From an uncultured bacterium (lineage in GTDB: Bacteria; Calescibacteriota; Calescibacteriia; Calescibacteriales; Calescibacteriaceae), in the NCBI GenBank assembly GCA_938036315.1, contig CALHPK010000006.1, positions 124,001 through 188,000 of the forward strand: 64,000 nt of DNA, in the 5' to 3' direction. Each line of letters starts with the position of its first letter. Position 1 is the first letter of the stretch. Below the pieces are notes generated by a model. The model saw nothing but the letters and a program-made list of their open reading frames with translations, searched no databases and was not told the DNA's origin. Below, one piece after another: positions 31,126 through 39,910 of the stretch. Position numbers and translations under genes: made by a program.

Positions 31126-31761
31126 ATGGATATGGCTGATATAGAACATACTGATGAAAATTCTTTAGATCAAGAATCTGCTCAGGAGCAGATACAAACT
31201 CAGCAGGAATCAAGCTCCAGTCCTGAAGAAGAATATAAATGGTGGATTCTCAAAGTAAAAGCTGGTAGAGAAGATTTTGTAAAAAAAGAGATAGAAAAGC
31301 TTATAGAAAAAGATGAAAGGTTAAAGGAGGTTTTTGTTCCAGAGGAGGAGGAAGAAAAATCAAAAAAGAAAACCAAGGAAGAGGAGGGTAAAATTGGTAA
31401 GAAGAAGAAAATGCTCCCCGGATATGTATACGTCAGGATGAAGCTTGATCAGGAGGTTTGGAACGAAATAAAAGCTATCCCAGGAGTTGGATATATACTT
31501 GGAGAGAGGGGAGTTCCTTTTTCGGTTCCTTCCGATAAAATAGAGTCACTGAAGGTGAAATCGGTTTCTGGTGAGATATCAAAAATATTTAGTATATCTG
31601 TGGGGGATAGAATCAGAATAAAGGGAGGTCCATTTAAGGGGCTTTCTGGAGTGGTAGAGTATATAAGTGATGATAGGACAAAGGCAAGAGTGCTAATATC
31701 TATTTTCGGAAGACAGACTCCTTTAGTTATTGAGACAGCTCATATAGAGAAGGAGGCATAA
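31126..31761 (+). CDS. nusG: Transcription termination/antitermination factor NusG
   Basis: This 211-residue protein has an acidic Gln/Ser/Glu-rich tail (residues 1-40), then the NGN domain (KWWILKVKAGREDFVKKEIE ... LPGYVYVRMKLD ... VGYILGERGVPFSVP). A C-terminal KOW domain follows (SVGDRIRIKGGPFKGLSGVV). A highly charged Glu/Lys insertion of about 25 residues (PEEEEEKSKKKTKEEEGKIG) interrupts NGN between VFVP and LPGYV. NusG binds RNA polymerase and Rho or ribosomal S10. The start has AAGGGG upstream. The gene is not followed by rplKAJL-rpoBC but by waaA. Confidence 0.96.
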   Translation: MDMADIEHTDENSLDQESAQEQIQTQQESSSSPEEEYKWWILKVKAGREDFVKKEIEKLIEKDERLKEVFVPEEEEEKSKKKTKEEEGKIGKKKKMLPGYVYVRMKLDQEVWNEIKAIPGVGYILGERGVPFSVPSDKIESLKVKSVSGEISKIFSISVGDRIRIKGGPFKGLSGVVEYISDDRTKARVLISIFGRQTPLVIETAHIEKEA

Positions 31762-31786
31762 AGTTCTTAAGAGGCATAAAGTTCTT
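31753..31786. repeat. 18-bp tandem duplication of the nusG 3' end
   Basis: GAGGCATAAAGTTCTT (31753-31768) is repeated exactly at 31771-31786, with an 18-base period. The first copy contains the nusG stop codon. Confidence 0.75.
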
Positions 31787-31818
31787 GATAAAAAGTGTAA
31801 TTTAATTCCATAGGTGTG

Positions 31819-33081
31819 ATGATAAGGTATGAAGTTTTGGGATTCCTTCACGATGTATTAGCCTTAAATTCTGTTCCATTTATTCCACTATATTTTATTC
31901 TGCTAGCATCAAAAGGGGACATTGTAAGCAGAATAAAGCGGGGGGTTCTTCCAAGATTCAATAACAATAAGATTTTTTCAGATGTGGTGATCCATTCATC
32001 ATCAATAGGTGAAACCAAAAATGCTGTTCTTTTTTCTCAGATGTTACGGCGGGAATTTCCGTATGCTGTGGTTTCTCATTCAGTTTTTACAAGAACTGCT
32101 GAAGAGCTCTTTGGACCCAAAGTAGGTGCTAAGGCTATTCCACTCCCCTTTTTCATATTTATGAGAAAGTTTCTTAGTCCGTGTTTGAAGCTTCTTATCA
32201 TATTTGAGAAAGATTTGTGGCCTGGGTATGTCATCGCGGCTAAAAGTCTTGGAGCCGGAGTTATTATCGTAAGTGGGAAAATATCATCAACAACTCAGAA
32301 GATCTGGAGTTATTTCCCTATTATAACATCTATGGTAGATTGTGTATTTTCTGCAGATCCCCCTGAAAAATTCAGAGGGGCTGGATTCCCATATGTGGTT
32401 CCGTCTATAAATCTCAAAAATATTATCTTTCTGAAAGCACAGGCGGGGGAGAAATTTGATTATAGTAAAGAAGAAGAAAAGAAAATAGTGGTAGCGGGTA
32501 TATCTTTAAGGGGGAATACTGAGATAGAATTTCTTTTGAAATTTTCCTATGAAGTTCAGCAGAGGTATGGATATAAAATTTCTGTTTTTCTTGCTCCAAG
32601 GCATAATTTTTCAGAAGCGGAAAATTTTCTGCGCAAAAGAGCTGTCAATTTTATCAAATTTTCTGAATTTGTTAGTGGATCTGGAGAGGGGATCAGTAAA
32701 GAAAAGCTGTTTAGTTTTTCTATGCCTCATTTTATCTTGGTGGATGGATATGGTGAGGTTGAGAAGTTTTTGCCAATATGTGATTTTGCATTTGTGGGAG
32801 GAACGATCTCAAATTTCGGTGGACACAATGCTCTTGAGCCAATTGCATTTGGTGTCCCAACAGTGGTTGGACCGCACATCTGGAATATAGAAAATCAGGA
32901 TGAACTTATAAAAGAGCATGTTATAAATATTGTAAGAGCACCTTCTGAATTTGCTAAACTTGTAAAGTTGAGAAAAAAACTGAAATCATATGTATTAGAA
33001 TTCTCGAAAAAAAAGAAAGAAATTATATATGTAGAGATCAAGAAGATATTCGATTATGTTGGCAAGTACTTAATTAAATAG
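31819..33081 (+). CDS. waaA: 3-deoxy-D-manno-octulosonic acid (Kdo) transferase
   Basis: This GT-B glycosyltransferase of about 420 residues has an N-terminal hydrophobic anchor and then VVIHSSSIGETKNAVLF, where family members have the HxxSxGE motif. It also has LLIIFEKDLWPGYV (the E-x-x-WP motif) and a C-terminal donor domain with FAFVGGTISNFGGHNALEPIAFGVPTVVGPHIWN. WaaA adds Kdo from CMP-Kdo to lipid A at the cytoplasmic face of the inner membrane. It starts about 57 bases after nusG; an in-frame GTG precedes the ATG by one codon. With the next GT9 gene it forms a small lipopolysaccharide-core cluster. Confidence 0.92.
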   Translation: MIRYEVLGFLHDVLALNSVPFIPLYFILLASKGDIVSRIKRGVLPRFNNNKIFSDVVIHSSSIGETKNAVLFSQMLRREFPYAVVSHSVFTRTAEELFGPKVGAKAIPLPFFIFMRKFLSPCLKLLIIFEKDLWPGYVIAAKSLGAGVIIVSGKISSTTQKIWSYFPIITSMVDCVFSADPPEKFRGAGFPYVVPSINLKNIIFLKAQAGEKFDYSKEEEKKIVVAGISLRGNTEIEFLLKFSYEVQQRYGYKISVFLAPRHNFSEAENFLRKRAVNFIKFSEFVSGSGEGISKEKLFSFSMPHFILVDGYGEVEKFLPICDFAFVGGTISNFGGHNALEPIAFGVPTVVGPHIWNIENQDELIKEHVINIVRAPSEFAKLVKLRKKLKSYVLEFSKKKKEIIYVEIKKIFDYVGKYLIK

Positions 33082-33098
33082 TAATATTTAGGGAATCA

Positions 33099-33113
33099 CC
33101 TGTAATAAACAGG
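33099..33113 (+). terminator. Weak hairpin after waaA, possible terminator
   Basis: CCTGT and ACAGG form a 5-bp stem with an AATAA loop, followed by AAATTTTAAAAG. There is no proper U-tract, so this is a weak candidate. Confidence 0.2.
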
Positions 33114-33214
33114 AAATTTTAAAAGATTTATTAGATTGCAAAATGCAACAATACCAGAAATTCCGATTTGTATATACAGCATAACTATAGTGATTTGAAT
33201 ATGGGTGCGCAATA

Positions 33215-34312
33215 ATGCATCCTATATCACAAAAATTCGTCAAGAAAGTAGATTTAGTCATTGGTAAGCTAATCATAAGGCTGATGTCAAGAATTTTTCG
33301 CAAAAGGATATCTATTGGTAATGTAAATTCTATCTCATCAGATTCTCCAAGAATTCTTATCATAAGACCGGGTGGACTTGGAGATGCTATACTCTTGACT
33401 CCTGCGGTAAGGATGTTGATTGAAAAAATTCCATCAGCAAAAATTCACTATCTTGGTGAAAAAAGAAATATAGAAGGAGCTAAGCTTTGTTATGGTGATA
33501 TTGTTGAAGAGTTTTTCTTGTATGACAGCATCAGATTTATTCCCTTTTTGATTTTCAATATCAAAAAATATGATGTAGTTATCGACACTGAACAATCTTT
33601 CCTGCTTCCAGCTGTTGTGGCGAGAATAGTTGGGAGGGTAGTTTTCGGCTTTGATACGACGGAGAAAAAGAAAATCTTAGATGAATCTTGTGATTATAGA
33701 TTTTTTTCTTATGAGGCTTTTGAATTTTTTAGATTATTTAGTAAGGTTGTTGAATTCATTTTGGATAAAAAAGAGAAAGTAGGTGAGCAAGGGAAGATAA
33801 ATAAAGAGAGTGTAATTATTAAAAGAGAGGATGTGAGTTGGGATGACATAAGGAATTATTTGAGGATTTCTTGCGATTTTAGGGATAAGCATTTCAAGTT
33901 ATCTAAAATTCTCGTTGCTCCATTTACAACCAAGAGAGAAAAGATGTATCCTGAAATTCAGGGGCTTGTTGATATATTGAAGAGTAGATTTGGGGAGGTT
34001 GTGGAAGTTATTGGTGATAGGAAGCTTAGTATGGAGGAGGTTGCCTATAAAGTTATGAATTCAGAGATTTTTATAAGCGTTGATACTGGGATTATGCATT
34101 TTAGAATTTTTTCAGGCAGACCGTACGTTGTGATATTTGGTCCAACAAATCATCTCAAGTGGGCTTCGGCATTTGCTACAGTTGTAAGAATGAATTTATG
34201 GTGTTCCCCTTGCTCCAAATTTGCTGAGGTTCCGCCTTGTCCAAGAGGGCAAATTTGTATGAAAATTCCGGTAGATCAGATACTTGCTCAGGTTGAAAGG
34301 CTTATGAATTGA
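33215..34312 (+). CDS. Glycosyltransferase family 9 (heptosyltransferase-like)
   Basis: This 365-residue GT9 protein has ILIIRPGGLGDAILLTPAVR (about 46-65), the nucleotide/acceptor region IHYLGEKRN, YDVVIDTEQSFLLPAVVARI and the C-terminal donor site ISVDTGIMHFRIFSGRPYVV with IFGPTNHLKW. The Cys-rich end (CSPCSKFAEVPPCPRGQICM) is common in heptosyltransferases. GT9 enzymes transfer ADP-heptose to the Kdo-lipid A core. It follows waaA after 133 bases and ends one base before the stop of convergent rpoD. The exact sugar is not determinable. Confidence 0.85.
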   Translation: MHPISQKFVKKVDLVIGKLIIRLMSRIFRKRISIGNVNSISSDSPRILIIRPGGLGDAILLTPAVRMLIEKIPSAKIHYLGEKRNIEGAKLCYGDIVEEFFLYDSIRFIPFLIFNIKKYDVVIDTEQSFLLPAVVARIVGRVVFGFDTTEKKKILDESCDYRFFSYEAFEFFRLFSKVVEFILDKKEKVGEQGKINKESVIIKREDVSWDDIRNYLRISCDFRDKHFKLSKILVAPFTTKREKMYPEIQGLVDILKSRFGEVVEVIGDRKLSMEEVAYKVMNSEIFISVDTGIMHFRIFSGRPYVVIFGPTNHLKWASAFATVVRMNLWCSPCSKFAEVPPCPRGQICMKIPVDQILAQVERLMN

Positions 34313-34313
34313 A

Positions 34314-35663
34314 TTATCTTTTCGCTTTTATAGTGGGTGGTAGGATTGCTTGCTTTATTCCGAATAGAGCTTTTTTTAGCTTTCTGATGGCTTGTCTTTC
34401 TAGCTGTCTTACTCTCTCTCTTGTTATGTTCAAAATTTCACTGATCTCATCGAGGGTAGCTTCTCTGCTGTAGATTAATCCACATCTTAACTCCAAGATC
34501 TTTATTTCTCTGGGAGATAAAACTTTTTTCATAATATGTCTTATATTTTTGATTTTATTTAATTTTTCGATGCTATCCAGGACCTCATCATTTGAAAGAG
34601 AATCGGGATCTGAGATAAGATCATCTAGTTTATATCTGTCTTCATCTTGGTTTAAGTAACATGATTCAAGGACTAAGGGTTCTTTACTGATTTTCATAAC
34701 AAATTCAATTTTCTCGCGAGAGATTTTCAGGATACGGGATAATTCTGAAATATGCGGTTCTCTTCCGTTTGTCTGAAAGAAATTCCTTGTCGCTTTTGTC
34801 ACTTTATTTATGATTTCGACTATATGTCCTGGTACTCTGAATGGATGAAATCCATCATTCATTGCTTTCATTATTATCTGTTGCATCCAGGGTACAGCGT
34901 AGGTTGAGAATTTTGTTCCGCGTCTCCAATCGAACTTCTCTATAGCTTTAGCGATAGCCATATTTCCTTCCTGAATAAAATCCATAAGTTCTGTGTTCTG
35001 CATATTGTACTTGCGCGCCACGGTTACAGCTAATCTGAGATTTGATGAGAAGATAGTATTTGTTTCTTTTGTGAGTTTTTTTGATAGATCGCTTACTCTT
35101 CTGAGCACTTCTTCTGCCTTTATGATTTCTTTATTTTTCATAGGGGATAGCGGGTCACGCCTTAGTTCATTATGATACCATTCATGTATGTGCCTTTTTA
35201 CATGATGAATAAGTTCGAGAGTAACTCCGATCTGATTTTTCAGAACTGCTATCTCTGAAAATTTTTTCTCTGCCTTTTTGTACTGTCCCATCTTCTCGAG
35301 GATTTTTGCAATTTTGTAAAGATTGATCATCTTTGTAAGAGCAAGCTTTATCTTGCGTGCCAGTTCTATTCTCACCTTTTTATATGTCTTTTTTTCAAGA
35401 TTTGCGTAGTGTGCTTTTGTGATATCGAAAAATTCTGTAGGGATTTCTGCTGTTTCTATCATCTCATCGAGTATTCTATCGACTTCACTCCAAGCCTCTG
35501 TCAGGCTCATAAGTTCGCACAAGATGGACACGATATATTTCTCGTTTCTTTGGAATACTTCTCTTTCGTCTTTTGGAGATAGGAGTTTTGACTTCCTAAG
35601 TTCATAAAAGTATGAAGAGAAGTAATCTTTTCCCCCATTTAATGGAACAGGTTTTTTTGCCAT
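34314..35663 (-). CDS. rpoD: RNA polymerase sigma factor, primary type (RpoD)
   Basis: This 449-residue sigma-70 factor shows region 1.2 near residues 12-45, region 2 (SNLRLAVTVARKYNM; LMDFIQEGNMAIAKAIEKFD; RRGTKFSTYAVPWMQQIIMK), region 3 (FRVPGHIVEIINKV) and region 4 (LSPREIKILELRCGL; TLDEISEILNITRERVRQLE). It lies 22 bases after dnaG, the classic macromolecular-synthesis order, which supports the housekeeping role. Region 2.4 is unusual: the WWIRQAITR segment of E. coli sigma-70 reads PWMQQIIMK, replacing one melting Trp and the Thr that contacts base -12. The sequence lacks a recognisable region 1.1. GGAGGG lies eight bases before the ATG. Confidence 0.9.
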   Translation of the reverse strand: MAKKPVPLNGGKDYFSSYFYELRKSKLLSPKDEREVFQRNEKYIVSILCELMSLTEAWSEVDRILDEMIETAEIPTEFFDITKAHYANLEKKTYKKVRIELARKIKLALTKMINLYKIAKILEKMGQYKKAEKKFSEIAVLKNQIGVTLELIHHVKRHIHEWYHNELRRDPLSPMKNKEIIKAEEVLRRVSDLSKKLTKETNTIFSSNLRLAVTVARKYNMQNTELMDFIQEGNMAIAKAIEKFDWRRGTKFSTYAVPWMQQIIMKAMNDGFHPFRVPGHIVEIINKVTKATRNFFQTNGREPHISELSRILKISREKIEFVMKISKEPLVLESCYLNQDEDRYKLDDLISDPDSLSNDEVLDSIEKLNKIKNIRHIMKKVLSPREIKILELRCGLIYSREATLDEISEILNITRERVRQLERQAIRKLKKALFGIKQAILPPTIKAKR

Positions 35664-35685
35664 ACCTTTTCCCTCCTTTTATTGT

Positions 35686-37434
35686 TTAAAATTTCTTTTT
35701 AGGTTTACCTCTGCGATACCCTTCAAGATAGGAAAGTTTTTTTAGCATGTTAAGATAGGCTTGTTTTTTGATTGGATCTTTAACTGCCTGTCGGGCGAGC
35801 TCGGGTAGTTCTCTTCTTATTTTCTCTATTGCGAGCCTTTGCAGGGTGCTTTCTACAAGATTTTCCCAACCGATTTCAGGATACTCTCTGTGTTCAATAA
35901 GTATTTCCATAAGAAGTTTTCTTGAGTTCTCATCTGCTAAGCTAATTGCGAATTCAAGATTCCCATCAGCTTCAAGTATCACAGAAAGAGCCTGTTTTAC
36001 CTCTTCTGAAGATATGTATTGAATGTATTCTCTGACAAATCTGATGGATTCTGGGATGAAAGTAGCAAATCTTAGTATTTCTAGTTCATACTCTGGAATA
36101 TCCTTGCGTATGAAGTTCTGCGGGTGATTGATGGGAACAAAAGGTTTTGCAAGTTTTTTGATGTCTGATCTTAGTGCTGATGATTGGATATTAAGTTTGG
36201 ATGCTATCTCGCGGATGTATATTTCCGCCTGAGTTTCTGAGTCACTGTATATAATACTTAGAAGTGACTGGACTTTAGCCAAGGCTTGTGATAGTAGTAT
36301 TTTATCATTTTTTTTGAGTGGATCTTCAAGGAGGTATTCGGCATAGTATATTATTCCATCTTTGATTTGCAATTCCTCGACTTTTCCTCCTTTGGCAAAG
36401 AATGTATCTGGGTCTTCGCCGGGGGGCAGGATACATATTTTGGGGATTATCCCGGCTTTTACGAGTGTCTCAATATTTTTCAGTATTGCTCTTCTTCCGG
36501 CATCGTCGTTATCAAACATCAAGATTACATCTGACGCTATTTTTCGCAAGAATTCTATGTGTGCGGATGTGATTGAGGTTCCAAGACAGCTTACGGCATA
36601 CTTTATCCCGTGCTGGTGAAGAGCTATGACGTCGATATATCCTTCTGTGATTATACATTTTCCGTAGAGTCTTATTTCATCGAGTGCCTGTGTGATTCCG
36701 AAGAAGCTTTCTCTTTTTCTGAAGACAGGACTTTCTGATGAATTGATGTATTTGGGGGATATCAGATCATCGAGGACTCTTCCTCCGAAGGCTATTACTT
36801 CTCCTTTTGAGTTTGTTATGGGGAATAAGATTCTGTTTCTGAAGATGAGTTGTAAAGTTCCTTCTATTTCTTTTATGCTTCCGGTTTTTATGAGGGTTTC
36901 TTTATCGAATCCTTCCTTTAGAAGGAGGTTGGGGATAGTGTATGGATCTTGTGGTGCGAATCCTATGGCGAAAGTTCCCCACATTTTTTCATCTATGCCT
37001 CTTGTTTGTAGATAGTCACGGGCGGGTTTGCCGATTTTTGATGTGAGGAATTTTCTAAAGTTAAAGAGAAGGTGGGCATTTGCTTTTATGATGGCTCTTT
37101 TTTCTGTCCAATATTCTCTGTTTATTTCTATAGTTATATCTGGGTAATATCTTTCTGCCAGGGAGGTTACTGCTTCTTGGAAGGATATGTTTTTTATTTT
37201 TGATACGAAGGTGATCACATTTCCGAATGCTCCACAGCCGAAGCAATTGAAAACTTTTTTGTCATCTCTTATTCTCAGAGAAGGTTTTGTATCGGGGTGG
37301 AATGGGCAGATAGCGTACCAGTCTTTTCCTATTTTCTTGATTGGGATATATGATGAGATAACTTCGACGATGTCTATTCTTTCCAGGAGTTCTTTTATTA
37401 ATTCTTTTTTATAATTTTCCATTTCTGTTTTCAA
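35686..37434 (-). CDS. dnaG: DNA primase
   Basis: This 582-residue primase has an N-terminal CHC2-type zinc finger (CPFHPDTKPSLRI ... FNCFGCGAFGNVITF, about 43-73). The TOPRIM catalytic domain carries ITEGYIDVIALHQHG and MFDNDDAGRRAI (about 260-330). The divergent C-terminal helicase-binding domain ends in a basic tail GYRRGKPKKKF. DnaG makes RNA primers for replication. The motif LYGKCIITEGYIDV supplies the metal-binding Glu. It is the first gene of dnaG-rpoD on the minus strand, with a 216-base upstream spacer containing a perfect palindrome. Confidence 0.96.
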   Translation of the reverse strand: MKTEMENYKKELIKELLERIDIVEVISSYIPIKKIGKDWYAICPFHPDTKPSLRIRDDKKVFNCFGCGAFGNVITFVSKIKNISFQEAVTSLAERYYPDITIEINREYWTEKRAIIKANAHLLFNFRKFLTSKIGKPARDYLQTRGIDEKMWGTFAIGFAPQDPYTIPNLLLKEGFDKETLIKTGSIKEIEGTLQLIFRNRILFPITNSKGEVIAFGGRVLDDLISPKYINSSESPVFRKRESFFGITQALDEIRLYGKCIITEGYIDVIALHQHGIKYAVSCLGTSITSAHIEFLRKIASDVILMFDNDDAGRRAILKNIETLVKAGIIPKICILPPGEDPDTFFAKGGKVEELQIKDGIIYYAEYLLEDPLKKNDKILLSQALAKVQSLLSIIYSDSETQAEIYIREIASKLNIQSSALRSDIKKLAKPFVPINHPQNFIRKDIPEYELEILRFATFIPESIRFVREYIQYISSEEVKQALSVILEADGNLEFAISLADENSRKLLMEILIEHREYPEIGWENLVESTLQRLAIEKIRRELPELARQAVKDPIKKQAYLNMLKKLSYLEGYRRGKPKKKF

Positions 37435-37550
37435 TCAGTTTGCATTTTTATTTTATCTATTACCATCTTCATTAATCCTTATACTTTTTTATTTGTTTCG
37501 GGAGTTTTATTTTTGCTATTTTCATCTTCTTTTTAGAAATTTTTTTTAAA

Positions 37551-37566
37551 TTCAACATATGTTGAA
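37551..37566. promoter_or_regulatory. 16-bp perfect palindrome upstream of dnaG
   Basis: TTCAACATATGTTGAA is fully palindromic and lies about 117 bases upstream of the dnaG start, between dnaG and the stop of mgtC, in AT-rich DNA. It looks like an operator for a dimeric regulator; I cannot name the regulator. Confidence 0.4.
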
Positions 37567-37650
37567 AAGAAGCAGAGTTAAAATTAACAATTTGTGAATA
37601 AAATTTCGATTTTCTGTTATTTCAGATTCCCCTTGAAGTACAAGTCCTTT

Positions 37651-38325
37651 TTATCCATAATTTAGGATCTTATCTGCCGACCTTAAAAATGGTATATAAG
37701 TATGAACTCTGCAATACTCGGCAGCAAATACAATTGCCTGACCTTCCTTGAGGACAACAAATTTGTGCGCAGTCCTGCAATTTGATCGAAAATTTCTCAC
37801 AAAATCTTCAACTTCCCTGTCACTTTCGATAGGAAGTCTCAATGAAATCTTCTCAGTAACGCATCTACTCTTTAAAAACTTTACCTCTACAAATTCAAGC
37901 CCTCTCAAAAAAACAAAACCCCCTATAGATATGATAACCGATGAGATATAGTAGCCTGCTCCGATTAAAATCCCCATAGAACCACAGAACCAAATTACTG
38001 AAGCTGTTGTTAGCCCTTCCACAGCATCCCCCCTCCTGACAATGGTTCCTGCTCCAAGAAAACCAATTCCAGTTGCTATGTTTGCAGCTATTCTTAAAGG
38101 ATCACCCCCATATATCCTTGCTAGTTCAAATGAAGCAAATGAAAATACAGCAGATCCTACCGTTACAAAAACTAATGTTTTGAGCCCAGCCGGTCTTTTT
38201 GCTCTTTCACGCTCATAACCTAGTATTGCCCCGGAAATATTTGCAAAAACTATAGCAAGTACAAGTTTTATGACAAATTCTAAGGATATATTATTCTCAA
38301 GCAGTGTCTTGAAAAAATCTCCCAT
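37651..38325 (-). CDS. MgtC/SapB family membrane protein
   Basis: This 224-residue protein has about five N-terminal helices and the MgtC signatures ISGAILGYERERAKRPAGLKT, VTVGSAVFSFASFE, ATGIGFLGAGTIVRRGDAVE and GLTTASVIWFCGSMGI. A soluble C-terminal ACT-like tail (about 150-224) follows. MgtC proteins are linked to growth at low Mg2+ and modulate ATP synthase in Salmonella; SapB-like environmental members are less understood. It starts 10 bases after the pepA stop, likely in the same operon. Confidence 0.9.
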   Translation of the reverse strand: MGDFFKTLLENNISLEFVIKLVLAIVFANISGAILGYERERAKRPAGLKTLVFVTVGSAVFSFASFELARIYGGDPLRIAANIATGIGFLGAGTIVRRGDAVEGLTTASVIWFCGSMGILIGAGYYISSVIISIGGFVFLRGLEFVEVKFLKSRCVTEKISLRLPIESDREVEDFVRNFRSNCRTAHKFVVLKEGQAIVFAAEYCRVHTYIPFLRSADKILNYG

Positions 38326-38335
38326 AAATTACAAT

Positions 38336-39838
38336 TTATTGATTTTGTATCTGAATTTTCTTTACAAGTTCAACAGCTGTCCTGACACCAAAGCCTGTTG
38401 CTCCTTCAACAGTGTAACATCCTATCTTCTTTTTGACAAACGCCGGACCTGCTATGTCTATGTGGCACCAGTCTATACCTTTTTCGACAAATTCAGATAA
38501 GAACATCCCAGCAGTTATTGCTCCACCGTAAGAATCTCCTGCGTTCTTTAGATCTGCAACTGGACTCTTTATCTTTTCTTCCATATCTTTGTCGAATGGT
38601 AGTATCCACATTTTGTCACCAACTTCTAACCCTGTTTCAAATATGAGTCTTTTGAACTCGTCTGAGTTCCCCATTATTCCTGCTGTAAATTCCCCTAGTG
38701 CCACCATGCAGGCTCCTGTTAGTGTAGCCATATCTAAAATTTTACTTACTCCGAGTTTGTTCGCAAAGGAGATTGCATCTGCAAGTGTTAATCTGCCTTC
38801 TGCATCAGTGTTTACAACCTCTACTGTTTTCCCATTCATCATTTTTATTATGTCGTCAACTCTTTGAGCTGTTCCCGATGGCATATTCTCACAGGTGGCG
38901 TAAATTCCGTGTACCTGGATATTCGGTTTTATCTGAGCGATAGCTTTCATAGCTGCTAAGATAGCACAAGCCCCAGATTTGTCAGCCTTCATATGTTGCA
39001 TATTTTGATTGGTTTTGATAGAGAGACCTCCTGAATCGAATGTTATCGCTTTACCAATTAGAGCTATCTTTATACTGCTTTTTATCTCTTCAGGTTTGTA
39101 CCAGATATGGACAAACTTTGGCGGGACTGCGCTTCCTTGTCCAACCGCTAAAACTCCATGCATCCCCATTTTTTTCATCTCCTCGACTCCGAAGATTTCG
39201 CAGAAGAGTCCATACTCTTGAGCAATAGCTGAGCCTATTTCTGCTAAAGTTGAAGGGTTTATAACATTTCCGGGTTCATTTATTATATCTCTTGCGAAGT
39301 TTTGAGCTTCACAGACGATTCTCACGAATTCGGCGATCTTTTCAGAATTTTTATCCGACACTAAAAATAACTTTTTCACCTCCTTTTCTCTCTCGTGCTC
39401 GTGTTTTGAATATTTTTTGAATCTATATAGCCCTATGAAAGCGCCTTCCAAAGCTTCTCTTACTTTTTCTTCAAATCCACACAGGGTAACACTTTCTGCT
39501 CCAAGTTTCCTTGCTTCGGTACACCCTAGCGCTGAAGCTCTCCTTATGTTTTCTCTGCTCCAAAATATATCGCTTTCTTTTCTGTCTCCAAGTCCGACCA
39601 GAACGATAATTGGTTTATTGAGGATATACAGAAATTTTCCGGAATCCCCATCGAAATTTGCTTTTTCACATATATAAAAGATATCTTTTATTTTCTCACT
39701 AATTTTATTTATATCCTTTGACTGCCTAAGTTCATTTTTATAAACACCTATAACCACTGTATCGGTATCCTCAGGTGGAGCCGGTACTATTTTAGTTTCT
39801 GGTAGTGTGAAATACGACTTTGTAATTATCGACGACAT
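38336..39838 (-). CDS. pepA: Leucyl aminopeptidase (cytosol aminopeptidase, M17)
   Basis: This 500-residue M17 peptidase has an N-terminal macro-like domain and a C-terminal catalytic domain. The domain includes ALIGKAITFDSGGLSIK, the metal/catalytic Lys-Asp segment MQHMKADKSGACAIL, EVVNTDAEGRLTLADA (signature NTDAEGRL) and ILDMATLTGACMVALG. It removes N-terminal residues using two metal ions and in some species also binds DNA. Length is normal for PepA. There is no Shine-Dalgarno at the ATG. Confidence 0.96.
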   Translation of the reverse strand: MSSIITKSYFTLPETKIVPAPPEDTDTVVIGVYKNELRQSKDINKISEKIKDIFYICEKANFDGDSGKFLYILNKPIIVLVGLGDRKESDIFWSRENIRRASALGCTEARKLGAESVTLCGFEEKVREALEGAFIGLYRFKKYSKHEHEREKEVKKLFLVSDKNSEKIAEFVRIVCEAQNFARDIINEPGNVINPSTLAEIGSAIAQEYGLFCEIFGVEEMKKMGMHGVLAVGQGSAVPPKFVHIWYKPEEIKSSIKIALIGKAITFDSGGLSIKTNQNMQHMKADKSGACAILAAMKAIAQIKPNIQVHGIYATCENMPSGTAQRVDDIIKMMNGKTVEVVNTDAEGRLTLADAISFANKLGVSKILDMATLTGACMVALGEFTAGIMGNSDEFKRLIFETGLEVGDKMWILPFDKDMEEKIKSPVADLKNAGDSYGGAITAGMFLSEFVEKGIDWCHIDIAGPAFVKKKIGCYTVEGATGFGVRTAVELVKKIQIQNQ

Positions 39839-39910
39839 ATCACAAAAAAGTAAGCATGATGCAAAGATGCTATTGTAAAATCGGTAAAATAAATGAAAAC
39901 TCAGAAAGAC

